Positions 22,251-34,070 of a stretch of 64,000 nt of DNA are shown here, piece by piece. The notes under the pieces were generated by a model. It saw only the letters and a program-made list of their open reading frames with translations. It did not search any database and was not told the origin of the DNA. Both the position numbers and the translations under genes were made by a program. Each line of letters opens with the position of its first letter. Position 1 is the first letter of the stretch. Source of the stretch: Cryptomeria japonica (lineage: Eukaryota; Streptophyta; Pinopsida; Cupressales; Cupressaceae); assembly GCF_030272615.1 (NCBI RefSeq), contig NC_081411.1:157248471-157312470 (forward strand). The letters are read 5' to 3'.

Positions 22251-23690
22251 ATTCTATATGCAGAGGTTGACTATCTTCAAGTGGAGCATCAACAAGTTGG
22301 TCTGCAATAACCTATCCTTTGATGGTTGTACATTCCACATATTCGATATCAAATTCAGTAAGAACCATGACCCATTTTGTCAGTCTTCCTATAAGCGTTG
22401 CTTTACTGAGAAGATATTTGAGCGGATCAATCTTGGCTACTAGCTTAATGGAGTGTGCTAACATATAGTGCCTTAATTTTTGTGACGTAAATACCAATGC
22501 TAAGCATTCCTTCTCTATTATAGTGTAGTTAATTTCATATGACACCAATGTTCTGCTGATGTAATAGATAGCTCATTCCTTTTTATTGTCATCTGTTGTG
22601 CCAGAAGTCCCCCCAATGAAGTATCTGTAGCTGATATGTACAGGATCAATGGCTTACCTTGAATTGGTGGCATTAATATGGGTGGATTAGAAAGATATTC
22701 TTTGATTTGTTGTAAATGTTGTTCACAATCTTTATCCCAGTTGTATTGAATTCCTTTTCGTAATACCTTTGTGAAGGGTTGAGCTTTGTCTGCTAGCTGA
22801 GATATAAAACACCTTATTTACTGAAGATGAACTTGTAAACTTCGCATCTGACTAATATTATTGGGTGGAGGCATTTCCATTATAGCTTGGACCTTTTCAG
22901 GTTCATCTTCAATTCCTTTTTTTGAAATTATGTAACCAAGCAATTTTCCTGATGTTACTCCAAATGCACACTTTTTAGGATTTAATCGGAGCTTGAATCT
23001 TTCCATTCTATCTAGTATGAGGCCTACCTCTCGAATATGCGTAGATCTCTTCATAGTCTTTACGAGGGTGTCATCAACATAATCTTCCATGTCTTTATGC
23101 ATCATATCATGGAAGATAGTGGTTACTGCTCTTTGGTAAGTTGCTCTTGCGTTCTTTAGACCAAACAGCATAACATTTCAGCAGAAGATTCCCCATGCAC
23201 ATGTGAAAGTTGTCTTTTCTTGATCTTCAGTTGCTATCTTGATCTATTTGTAACCAGAGAATCCATCCATTAATGAATACATCTCATATCCAACAGTCAT
23301 ATCTACTATCATGTCAATGTTGGGCAATGGAAAATCATCTTTCGGACATGCTTTGTTGAGATCCCTAAAGTCTGTGGAAAATCTAATAGATTTGTCTACC
23401 TTTGATACAAGTACTGTATTTGATATCCATTCTATGTAGTCTATAGCTCTGATAAATCCAGCTTTCAGCAATTTTACTAGTTCATCTTTGACTAGAAGTG
23501 CCACATGAGGATGCATCTTACGGAGTTTTTGCTTGACTAGTTTAACTCCTGGTGTAATAGAGAGATGATGCATGATGAGATCAGGATCTAGTCCTGGCAT
23601 ATCTGAGTATGTCCATGCAAAGTTGATCTTCTTTTCTAAAAAAAGGTTGCTGAAATCTTTTAACTCTTCTGCTGATAGTGATTGAGCTAA
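22251..23690 (-). pseudogene. pol: Reverse transcriptase and RNase H of element D, right copy
   Basis: Collinear with 17861-19260. Minus-strand landmarks are CPKDDFPLPNID, MDGFSGYK, FGLKNARATYQRA, the catalytic YVDD at 23081-23070, and RNase H 1 (KLRHYMLAHS, about 22470). Breaks: stops after FSGYK (about 23244) and in the following CAWGIFC region, and a frameshift between about 22810 and 22550. About 8% of bases differ from the left copy in the 240 I compared. Confidence 0.9.
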
Positions 23691-25031
23691 ATGAATGATG
23701 TGTGGTGTCTCTTGACTCCCAATGTTCACTGGCTGAGTTGGCTCGATCAATATGGAAGATCTCTCCTAGAAGTGACTTGGCAGCATATCAAGTATCTCAC
23801 CTTTAGGTGCCTCAGAGAGATTTTCACCTTTAGGTCCGTCCTTTATTTTCTCTTTTTTAGATTTTGACACCACCACAATGTGGTTTTCGCCATTAGATCT
23901 TTTATTTTTATTTTTCTTGTTTTTGCAACTAAGATACTTGATATCTGGTTTATTCATTTTTTCATTTTGTTCGCTGGTGGAAGAGTACATCGGTTCAACT
24001 GCATTGAGATAATAAGCTAATGTATAGTCATTGGAAAAAGTAGGTACATTCAAGGGTTGGTTATAAAGAGTACAATCAATCAGTTCCGGATGCATTAAGG
24101 ATAAGATTGGAATAGGCTCAAGGGACTTCACAGTACTATCATCATGGCTTTGGACCGACCAGTCGAGTCCCAGAAGACTACCTTGCATATGTGTTTTGAG
24201 ACCAGGAAGAGTTATGACATGATTATTGAAATTCGTGTTAGTATTTATTGGACCTAACCCAACTGACCTACTTTAGACTGGACTACATACCATGGTGTGA
24301 CAATAGACAGTATCTCATCATTCATGATAGAGTAGTCATAATGTGTTGTTGAATAGTTGTTGCTATAAATAGAGCTCCTATCTGAGTCATTAGAGTCATA
24401 GGATGAAGTTGTCAACTCATATTCAAGTGGCTTAGTAAAGGTATATATAGTATCAACACCCACATCTTTGATGCTACAAGTTCCTTCATGAGTTGGTTCA
24501 TTGATTGCTTGTATTTGACACACTTGTGGACATGACTTTGATGGTTCTATTAATCCCTCTTGTCTATTCCATTTAACTTCCTCTGGACTGATGACCGGTT
24601 CTATTTCTGTAGCTTCTAGTTCTTCTTTTGAAGTTTCATACACTATTTGTCCTATCTCATTAGGAGGGTTAATAGGTGAAGAAATAGCTTGTGTCCTTTC
24701 TTCCTCTAGCTGTCGTTCATAGTCTTCTTGTCTTTTTAGTTTGACTTCTTCTATTTCCTTTTGCATTCTGAGACGTATCAGCTCTTGTGCATCATCTGTG
24801 ATATCACTGGATTCTTCAAGGGTTTTTGTGATAGATGTATTTGAGATGTGATCTAGACCCCATTCATACTCATTTGAATCAATTTATGAATCATCTTCTT
24901 GTTGTCTGCCAATATATGTGACTGGAACTTTTAGTGGTGCAAACAATTCTCTAGTTCTGTATACTTCGTCTCTCATATCCTCTGCGACTTCTACTTCTTG
25001 TGGTGTTATAGGTGATATAACTAGAACTTGA
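23691..25031 (-). pseudogene. Acidic linker between protease and RT, right copy
   Basis: Mirror of 16480-17860. The minus strand carries the same Glu/Arg helix (RQEDYERQLEEERTQ, about 24730-24690), the CQIQAINEP stretch and the YLNAVEPMYSST stretch. Frameshifts occur near 25060 and 24200. No domain is recognised. Confidence 0.6.
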
Positions 25032-26045
25032 TTACCATCTGTTTCCTCTCTGGGTGGGCAATTCTTTTTGTTCACCATCACACTCTTCCTGAGTTTGTTG
25101 AGTATTAAGTTCTTGTGTTGTTAAAGGTAGTACCTTTTTGTTCCACTTATATTGATGGTGGGACGTGTGCTTCTGATCTGATTGCTTTCTTGGATCATAT
25201 CCTAGTCCAACTTTATCATTGGCAGACTTAGTTTGTAACTGAATAGGTTCAACAATACCTTTTTGATGTTTTCCTAGAGGACCAGTACCTGAATATCCCA
25301 TGCGTTGAAGCATCTTATAGCCTGGACCATATTGTGTTGGGGAAATCTCACAATGTCGTATTTCTTTGTTTGCACTGTCCTCTTTGAAAAGTGATTTGAG
25401 AACATCATCTCCTTCTATTTCACTTACAAGAGAAGTAGAGGACTATATAAAGGTGCCATCATACATGACTTTTGGAGTTGAAATTTGTGACTTCATAACC
25501 TCTGACGGTTTTCCCGACTGTCTTGGTGATGGAGGAAGAGCCATTAGTGAGATTATAGGCTCTATCTTGTATCCATCCATACCAGTGTTTGTGATTTTTA
25601 ATTTCTTTTGTAAATCTTTTAGCAAAGATTCTAAATTTTCAGCTATGGAGGCTAGTCTATTATGAGGAACAAAAGCATCAGCACTTTGCATTAATGCATT
25701 GCAGGCATAGCTTGTATCGGCTAGGATACTGACTTCAACTCCATTATAAGGAAATTTCAAGCATTGATGATACGTAGATGGTACTGCTTTCATTTCATGA
25801 ATCCATGGCCTACCCAGTAAGATGTATGAAAGATGAAGATCCAGGACTTGAAAAATGACATCTCTTTCTACAGGTCCTACTCTCATGGGTAATAGTACCA
25901 GACCCTTAGAAGTTCTTTCTTCTTCATCATAAGCCTTGATTGTTATCTTCTTTGTTGGATCAATAATATTTTAAGAAAATCCGAGCTGTGTCAGTAGATT
26001 GTAAGTACAAATATTCAACCTAGCGCCTCCATCTATCAAAACACG
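25032..26045 (-). pseudogene. Protease and G-patch region of element D, right copy
   Basis: Minus strand: the protease start VLIDGGAR (about 26040; one Gly changed to Arg), VGPVERDVIFQVLDLHLSY, LLGRPWIHEM (about 25810-25790), then the G-patch MLQRMGYSGTGPLG within 25331-25236, followed by GIVEPIQLQTKSAND. Presence of the G-patch in both arms at the same place shows that the progenitor had it. Confidence 0.85.
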
Positions 26046-27427
26046 TTTAACGCGGTGTTAATGGATCATAGCTTCAATGTGTAATGGTTGGTTATGTGGG
26101 TGGCTCAGTGAGTTATCATCTTCTTCAGAGATAGTGAGGTAATGAGGTGAGGTCAGGTGACCCACCATAGATTGAAACCAATCTACATCTAAATCTTTAG
26201 GGATACTGGTGGTAAGTAAAGCCTTGTCCGGGACCTCTCTATGAGCAGAAGAGAGCTTAAGCAATTCCAAAATGGATATTTGATCATTGGTTCTCTTCAA
26301 TTTTTCGACAATACTATATCCAGAAGAAGATGGTGAAGCCAGTTGTTTTGATTTAGCCATGATTGTGTCTGTTTGTCTATTTGGTAGATTTGATGTTGTT
26401 TGATCGAAAGTTAAGGAACTGGCTCCTGGGAGAGTAATCTTCCTTTGAGTGTGAGTCATTACATTAGCAGCTTGTGCTTTATTTTGGTGGTCTGGGACTA
26501 TGATCACATTGCAATATTTAGCTTGAGCAGATTCAATCTTGTTGATCACATTATCTTTGTTAGTGTAAGTATAATTGACTCTAGCTCCTCCCTTGGATTT
26601 TGAGGAATCTCCTTGTTCATATGTGGGTAAGGGATCTTTAAAGGCCTTATGATCAGCAGTAGTTGCATGATTTCCAACAACGATCTTGCCTGTGTCAATG
26701 AGATCTTGGATTTCATGTTAGAGTTTCATGCAGTGGTTTATGTTATGTCCCTTGTTCCGATGGTAGTCACAGTATTCGTTTTCTCTCCACCATTTGGGTC
26801 TAATTTCTAGGTCATATGGTCTAGAATTGTTTGGTAATGTTTTTAGATTATTTTCCAATAAAGTTTTAAAAGTTGATTCATATGATTCATCTAGAGGAGT
26901 AAAATCATGCTTAGGCTTTGAAAGCCAAGGTTTTTCTTTAAACCATTCTCTTGTTTTCTTTGGGGGATTCTCTGTTTTAGTTCTAGCTGCCTTGAGTGCT
27001 TGCATACCATTGGCCAAGTTAAATATTGTGGATTTTGTTTTTGCTTGGACAGTATCTACCACTCCATCATTAACAATGTTCTTGTTGCTATCTTTTCCAT
27101 ATTTCCAGTATTTACTCTTTTCTTTAGAGCTAGAACCTTGCGATGTTTCTTTCCAAAGTGATATATCTCCCTTTTTGATAAGCACGTCTTCCACTCTGAT
27201 ATATCTCCCATTTTGTTGAATGAAGCGTGTACTTGCATCTGGACACTGTTTCAATTCAAGGACTAAGTTGTTGACAAAGATATCCATTTTCTCAAAAGTT
27301 GGGATAGTCCATGAATATCTAGAGAACATCTTTCTCCATCGTTGGAGGAAGGTGAGAAAGGGTTCTCTTGTCTTTTGTCTAGTATTGCAAAGCTCTATCA
27401 TAGTGACTGGGTGACGAATGTTGTATG
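26046..27427 (-). pseudogene. gag: gag of element D, right copy, C-terminal part
   Basis: The right-arm gag is cut by element E. This part starts at the left target duplication and reads YNIRHPVTMIELCNTRQ, RWRKMFSRYSW and so on. The zinc knuckle CDYHRNKGHNINHC (about 26770-26730) is intact as CX2HX4HX4C, unlike the left copy. A stop follows at about 26717. The Ser-rich tail at about 26550-26060 leads into the protease. Confidence 0.85.
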
Positions 27428-27432
27428 AGTAT
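27428..27432 (+). other. Left target site duplication of element E
   Basis: AGTAT directly precedes the TGTAGACACC start of E and recurs at 38800-38804. The left arm of D has the same site once, uninterrupted (ATACT at 14088-14092), which confirms the insertion. Confidence 0.95.
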
Positions 27433-28223
27433 TGTAGACACCTAAAATTGTCATGTCTAATTAAATAAATATTTTTTATTTATTTAATTATTTTAGCCTA
27501 ATTCTTTTATTAATTAAATAAATCTTTATTTATTTAATTAATTCATTTATCCTCTGCTAGCCTTATTTCTCATTTAAATAACTACCTTTATTTATTTAAA
27601 TTACCCTTTTCCTAAATTAAATAAATATCTTATTTATTTAATTGATCCCACTTCTACTATTAATTAAATAAATCTTTATTTATTTAATTAATTCATCAAC
27701 CTTTTCTACCTATGACACATGTCATTCATCTCTTAATTCATACACTACCTACCCTCTTATTATTTTATTATTTTCTCTAAGTATCCTCTAATCATAGCCA
27801 GCCTCTTTTACACCTCTCAATCTTATCCCTCCATTTCATATAGATGTCTTCTATATAAGGAGATACTTCCTTCATTATCAAACTCGGACTATGCATTCTA
27901 ACTACTTGATTACCTGAATACACTACGCTTTTGCACTTTTACATGCGATCCTACTTGCAACCACATTTCCATTCTTTGTTGAGCTCTTGTACACATAAAA
28001 TCTGAGAGAAAATATATCAAGCAAGATCAATGGAGATAGGAAGAATGGAGATCCAAACCCTATTGGACATGTGATGGTATAATCTTTGTGATTTTATTTG
28101 ATTTGCATTGTCTTAGGTAATCTTCATATGTTATGGTGGATCTTTGTTGTTGTTAGGCTAGGGTTTTTGTGGTTGAATTCATTTAGTCTTTCAATATTAT
28201 TGTATCCATTTTCACCGTATACA
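27433..28223 (+). repeat. 5' LTR of element E
   Basis: TGTAGACACCTAAAATTGTC to CACCGTATACA. A TATA box (TATATAAGG, 27852-27860) is conserved in all E/F LTRs. The U3 part contains five consecutive AT-rich hairpins (27458-27691). The LTR family is shared with F and with the old LTR I. Confidence 0.95.
27458..27691 (+). repeat. Array of five small inverted repeats in the E LTR
   Basis: Five hairpins follow one another, each TTAATTAAATAAAT-like, a loop of a few bases, then ATTTATTTAATTAA-like: 27458-27490 (13-bp arms), 27509-27542 (15-bp arms, loop CTTT), 27572-27602, 27615-27643 and 27660-27691 (14-bp arms). They are separated by unlike sequence of 12-30 bases. Related arrays occur in the F LTRs and, weaker, in LTRs D and I. 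Confidence 0.85.
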
Positions 28224-28226
28224 TTT

Positions 28227-28244
28227 TGGCACGCCCGGTGGGAC
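28227..28244 (+). promoter_or_regulatory. Primer binding site of element E
   Basis: TGGCACGCCCGGTGGGAC lies three bases after the LTR. It is a tRNA-complementary site common in Tat elements. The F copy differs at two positions. Confidence 0.9.
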
Positions 28245-30520
28245 ACTTGTCCCTTTTGCATTTTAACATCCTTGTTGCAGATTTTGTGTTTTTGAAGTTG
28301 CAGATCTGACATTTTTCAACAAAATTTTGATATTTTTGTGTCTACGTACTTTCGGATCGCGGTTTTGGTTTTCTGCCGCATCTGAGACATCTGGAATTGC
28401 GTCTGCATCCTTGGCAATATTTTTTTTTTTTACAGATTCCAAAAGTCGCGTCTATGTTCCCTAGGTGCGTATGTGGGGTTTCCAAGCGCGTTTATGTCCA
28501 GAAGCCGCGTCTGCATTCTAGAGCCGTGTCTGTGTCTCATCTAAGCACGTCTGCATCCAGAAGCCATGTATGTGTTTTTGATAACCGCGTCTATGTGCAC
28601 TTGTTTCATTTTTGGGTTTCATTGATTCAAGTTTTAGTCATTCAGATTTTTAGATCTGGTTTATTTTGAGCTAACATTTTTAGATCTAGCTAACAAAATT
28701 GGTGCAGCTTGTCTTGAAAGCAAAATTGTTTTGTCGAAGGCCCCTATTTCACAAAGTCTTTTGGATCTAAAATTTACCTAACTTGTGTGCTTGCAGGAAG
28801 GGGTGATTATTTCAAACAATCCAAACTACTAATAAATCTTTGTTGTAGGTTCTTGGCAAGGTTTTTTTTTTTTTTTTTTTTTAATTGTGTGCCTTGTTTT
28901 CATAGACTAACAAACACTTCAATTGGTGCACTAAAATTGAACCATTGTCTTTTGTGTCTTGAGCAATAGGCTCTTTTTGTTTAATCTTTAGAGGGCCTAT
29001 CTCCCCATGTGGTCATTAGGACTAGTAGTGAGGAGAGAACGACCCAAGTGGTAGCAAAAGAAAAGCCATCTTCTTCCAAACCACTATAAATAACTATATT
29101 CATGGTGAAAACTATGAATAATGTGTGCTGATTAGTTCATACCGACACTATGTCTCCCCATAAACCCGTTTGATCAAATTTATTTGATCAGTTTTAGGGC
29201 ATAACCCCTACCAGCTAGGAGCCTTCTGTATTTACAGAGCTAAAAGTGCCGCATGTATGGCCACACGAGCAGATGCCCTTACTAGCACCTTTTTGTTTTA
29301 GAATCCAAAATCCTTCTAGTTGTTGAGGCAGGAGGTCGGACCTCTGGTAGTGGCCCATACACATACGGTTCTTAGTAGAGATACAAAGTTCACCATGAGG
29401 AGTTTTCGTGGGGACTGATGCTTGGCTGCCCTGAGAAGTGAGTGCCGAGGGTGGAGCCAGTGGGGTCAAGCATCTAATTATCCATTCTAAATAGCATAGC
29501 CTTGGGGGAAACTCCATGTGGGATCAACAACTATTGTCTTGGCCAGCCATAAGAATTGTGCTTGACTTATTTTGAACAATCAAACATTCAAGACCAAACA
29601 TCAAACATTGTGTCTTTTGTGTCTTCAAGTGTATGCAAAACAATTTTACATCAAACAACACACTTGTCTTTAAGTCATTGAGAGTCTAAACACTTGCAAA
29701 CATTGAGTCCTCATCAACACAGTGTCCTCTTGTCATGAAAAATAGTCAAACATTTAGATTTGGTCACAGCAAGCAACTTCATAGATTGGAAAAATTACGC
29801 AAAGTTTGTAGAAACGCGTCTATGTCTAACAAAATAGCGTATGTGTCATCTAAACACGTCTGTGAAGGGCATAAACACATATGTTTCTTTTGAGCAACAT
29901 TGCAACATCTCAAAAATGTGTCTGTGTCGGACAGAATAGCGTCTGTGTCATTTAAGCGCGTCTGTGTCTGACAGAATAACATCTATGTCCTTTAAGCACG
30001 TCTGTGAAGTATATAGGCGCGTCTGTGTTTAGGATTGAAAACTTTCATAATTCAGCAAACAAGAACAGTCAGTTTCGGACTTATTGAGCTTCATAGGTTA
30101 TCTCTTTGGGGTTTTCATCTAGCATTCAACCTGTCTTTGGGTCTCAAAAAGTCCATCATTGCTTTACATCTTGCATTACATTCACATTTGTCTAAACTTG
30201 AGTCAAAAGGTCACTTGCTTGTCCTCATCATACTTTGTCAACACACTACATACAACAACATTTTGCTAAGTGGTCCCTCATCAAGGTCTATCACCTTTGG
30301 GTCTCATTTGGTCCTACTTAGAGTCAAGGTCAACTTACCTCATCAAGAGAAACTATCATCTCTTTGGAAGCCACACCTACTCTACTACATACATACTTGG
30401 TCTTACACTTTGGACATTGCAAGTACACCTCAGATTTATTTACATTCCATTCAACTCTTGGTCTTCCATACTCTTTTCCATTTTCATCTAGTCTCACACA
30501 TCTTGGTCAATACCTAGTTC
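28245..30520 (+). other. 5' leader of element E
   Basis: No gene is recognised in these 2.3 kb. The first 500 bases carry repeated GCGTCTGTGT-like motifs (28385-28600), with more at 29810-30030. From about 28740 (GGCCCCTATTTCACAAAG) the leader matches that of F; upstream of it the two are unrelated. A run of 21 T lies at 28862-28882. The conserved structured motif is at 29036-29092, and a 9-bp-arm inverted repeat TGATCAAAT-TT-ATTTGATCA is near 29170 (conserved in F near 55075). A frame at 30035-30517, just before gag, is partly kept in F but has no known domain. Confidence 0.6.
29036..29092 (+). ncRNA. Conserved leader motif with a covarying stem (E)
   Basis: GAACGACCCAAGTGGT and, 27 bases later, ACCACTATAAATA. 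AGTGGT (29047-29052) pairs with ACCACT (29080-29085). In D the same positions are AGTGAG and CTCACT, so A-U became G-C and G-C became U-A. The neighbouring leader sequences of D and E are otherwise different. Confidence 0.5.
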
Positions 30521-33086
30521 ATGGTTGAAACCCATTCCCAAAAATCTAGGAGAGAAACTAAAGAGGCTCAAGAGTCCACAAACATGAGCTCTTATGAGTA
30601 TGACAATGATATCCATTTCAATTCTGATCATACTACATTACCTGACATGGATGCCTATAGAAACATTCCAAATGTTGAGAACATGGACACTAAAAACAAC
30701 AATGATACACACAATGACAATATGGACAACTTCTCCATACATTTAGCAGAAGTGGAAGACACCATTATGAATCCCCATTTCAATCGATTGGTTGAGGAAA
30801 TAATGAGGAGAGATAGACAACACTTTCTACAAGTGATGGCACAAAGTGGAACCAAGATCCCTCATGATTTTGACATGTCTCAAATAATGGAACATAGACC
30901 TTTGCAGAAAACTCACTCCAACATGGATCAAAGGAGACCTAATAATGGAGGCAATAGAGGACCACATATGGTGCCTGAATCACCATCATATTTGTTTCAA
31001 AAACCAGAGGTCCCTTACACACATGGTCAAGCATATGATACTCACCTTCACAGACCATTATGGAGGTCTTATGAAAAAAAAAATGCTCAATCACATACCA
31101 ATGCTAAGGATCAACCAGCAAATCAATTAGATATTCAAAGGCATTCTCAAAATTTGGACACAAGGAAACCCCGTGTCAAATTTGGGGGTAACACACTACA
31201 ACAAACTCACAACATGCTTGTAGAGTATGGTATACATGGACAAAGTAGATATTCCATTCCTCGTCATGACTCTATACCAAGTGGTCCTTATATGTAGCAT
31301 CATTATAGACCTCCTCCATATGAACATGTGTATGACCAATATCATCCATATATGCAACATGCTCCTCCTCCAATTGGTGCCTCAAGCATGGGGTATGGTC
31401 CAAGAAGTCGATCTCCACCTAAGAACAATTTAGAACAACAAATTAAGGACTTACAAAAGAAAATGGAGGACATAAATACACCGAAGCCAACTTACACAAT
31501 AAGAGACATATGTCCTTATCCATTTGACAAGAGCATTCCAATGCCTCCTTTTCCTACACACTTTGTGACACCCAAGCTTGATAAGTATAGAGGAAAAGGG
31601 GATCCTAAGGCACACATAAGACAATTTTTCACAGCTTGCATTAAGGTAGTAGCAGAAGAGACATATTTGATGAGATTATTCCCATAAAGCTTAGGTGATC
31701 AAGCTATGGAATGGTTCTCCCAACTTCCACCTGGTATTAAGTCATGGGGTGACTTAGCAGAGGCATTTATCCAACATTTCTCATACAACATAGAGACAGA
31801 CATATCAATCACTACTTTGTGCAACACCAAGCAAAAAGATGGAGAATATTTTTCATCATTTTTACAAAGATGGAGGAATCTAGCCAGCAGATGCTCTTGT
31901 GAAATTCCACAAAAACAAATGGTAGAGATGTTCACCCAAAATGTTAACAAAGACATTGGTTATGACTTGAGAAAAGCTTGTTTGTCCACCTTCAAGGATG
32001 TCATTGAAAAAGGTTTAGCGACAGAAAAGGTCCTAATTGAGCAAGGAGTCATCAAGATATTCAAGGAAAACAAAGATGACTTTAAAGGAAAAGATAAGCC
32101 AAGATTTTGGAACAAAAACGAGAACACAGTCAATGATGGTGTTGTTGATGCCAATACAGTACGACCAAAAATTGTTTTTTTTTGGATCAAGCTCTACAAA
32201 CAATCAAGTGAATACTCAAACAACTGCTAGATCACGAAGGAAGTACACCCCATTGGGAGAACCACTTGAGTCAGTTTTCAAGAAGCTAGTGGCAAACAAA
32301 GTAATCACAATTCTAGTTTTTCCTCCATATGAGCCAAAGGTTAAACCAAATTGGTGGAATGATTATGAGTATTGTGAATTCCATAAGAGCAAGGGTCATA
32401 AGACAGGAAATTATCATCGACTGAAGAACATCATACAAGATCTCATTGATAGAGGTGACATTGAGACTGAAGGACACTCATCTAATCAAGAACATGAGAT
32501 GTTTAAGGAACCATTCCCAAAACATGACAAGGGAAAAGTTGCAGCCATAGATGGCCAAACCAGCTATACAAGAGCATCTTATAGCTATGATTCAACTATC
32601 AATCACATTTCAATGGATAATTATGTCTCTACCATTATCATCAAGGACAAAACGCTTGAGAATTCTACCCAAAAACCCAAAATTGTCCTGAAAGGCATTG
32701 GATCTTCTTTTGAACCTACCTCTGAATGTCATGTTACAACCCGTCAAGGTAAATTCACTTTGCAAGGTGCTCCAGCTAAAAACACTTCTTTCTCATCAAC
32801 CAAGCCTGAGTATGACCTTGTAGAACAATTAGGGAAGACACCCACACTTATCTCAATCCTTGAGCTCTTGTGCATATCCCCCACACATAAAGCTATTCTT
32901 GACAAAATCTTGAGAGACACTGTTGTCCCTACTAATCTGAACGTGGACCAGTTTCAAGACATGGTGGGATACCTTTCCATTCCACACTCCCTTACATTCA
33001 CAGAAGCCGACGACGCCTCTGTAAGTCAGCCACATAATGCACCTTTACACATTGAAGCCTTCATACACAAACATCGAATAAAATGA
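30521..33086 (+). pseudogene. gag: gag of element E
   Basis: The ATG at 30521 starts MVETHSQKSRRETKEAQ, which F has at the corresponding place. The N-terminal part is rich in Asn, Asp, His, Pro and Tyr. The gag core (about 31620-32030) reads EWFSQLPPGIKSWGDLAEAF and LCNTKQKDGEYFSSFLQRW. Stops at 31295-31297 and 31685-31687 are Gln codons in F, and a one-base gain in a run of T at about 32175-32183 shifts the frame. The CX2HX4HX4C knuckle at about 32370-32415 has lost its last Cys (Tyr). The frame ends at TGA 33084-33086, three codons before the protease Asp. Confidence 0.85.
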
Positions 33087-34070
33087 GTCCTAATAGATGG
33101 AGGAGTAGGTCTAAACATTTGTACATTGAGCACTATTAAACAATTGGGATATTCTGATAAAGTAGTGAATTCTACAAACAAAATTACCATCAAGGCATAT
33201 GATGACAAAGAGCGTTCATCCAAAGGCACAATCACCTTACCTCTCAGAGTTGGGCCAATTACAGAGGATGTGGTTTGTCATGTCCTTGATCTAGATCTCA
33301 CATACAACATATTGCTAGGACGTCCATGGATTCATGAGATGAGCGCAGTACCATCTACATATCATTGATGTATCAAGTTTCCACATAATGGAGTTGAAGT
33401 GACTATCAAAGCCGACCCAAATCCATTCATATATTGCAATAATCTGTGACCTAGATTAGAAATAACAATTCCAACCAATCGAGAGGCTATTCCTTCTTTA
33501 GCATATGTGGATCCAGAATCCTTAAAAGCTTCTACATCAAAACAGGCAGAGATCAAAGAAAAGTTCAAGTTTAAAGACCTGGGATGTGGTGAGTATATAT
33601 TTCATGTTGATAAAATCCCATTATCTCCTAAGGTATTCAGTCGACAGCAACAATCTATAAATAATTTGCAAGGAGTTGAATGTGAACCACCTAGTGTTGT
33701 GGCTACTAAGTCTAAATGCAAATCTCCTCTAGCGGTGCAAGCATCTCTTGATATCAATAGTCCTAAGAGTGGTTCTAGTGAAGAATCTATTGAGCGTATC
33801 GCCAGCCCTCTTGATAACTCACATAGCTTTACAATATTATCCACTCATTCCATTTCCACTCAGCTTCCAGACTTGGATCAACAAGAATTACAAAAGCCCT
33901 CACTTATTGGGGATCAAAAATCAAGCTTTGAAAAGAAAAATATAAAAGTCAAAACTAAAGAAAAGTCTCTTAGTGCAAATCAAAATCAAAAGCTATTGGA
34001 CTCTGAAAAAATCAAAGTCAAGGATAAAAATCCTATGAAAAGAAAAAGAACAAGAGATGATCTCCCCTAA
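33087..34070 (+). pseudogene. Protease and linker of element E
   Basis: VLIDGGVGLNICT starts the aspartic protease (Asp at 33096-33098), followed by LTYNILLGRPWIHEMSAV (about 33298-33350). Stops at 33366-33368 and about 33450 are sense codons in F. After the protease a Lys/Ser-rich linker (33507-34070) with no known domain runs to a frameshift near 34040, caused by one extra A compared with F. D has a G-patch at this place; E has none that I can see. Confidence 0.8.

Noticed and set aside
28397-28669. Ser/Val/Cys-rich ORF in the E leader
   Set aside because: It comes from the repeated GCGTCTGTGT motif and is absent from F.
30035-30517. Upstream protein-coding gene before the gag of E
   Set aside because: F keeps only parts of it, in changed frames, and no domain is seen. 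Leader sequence is the safer reading.
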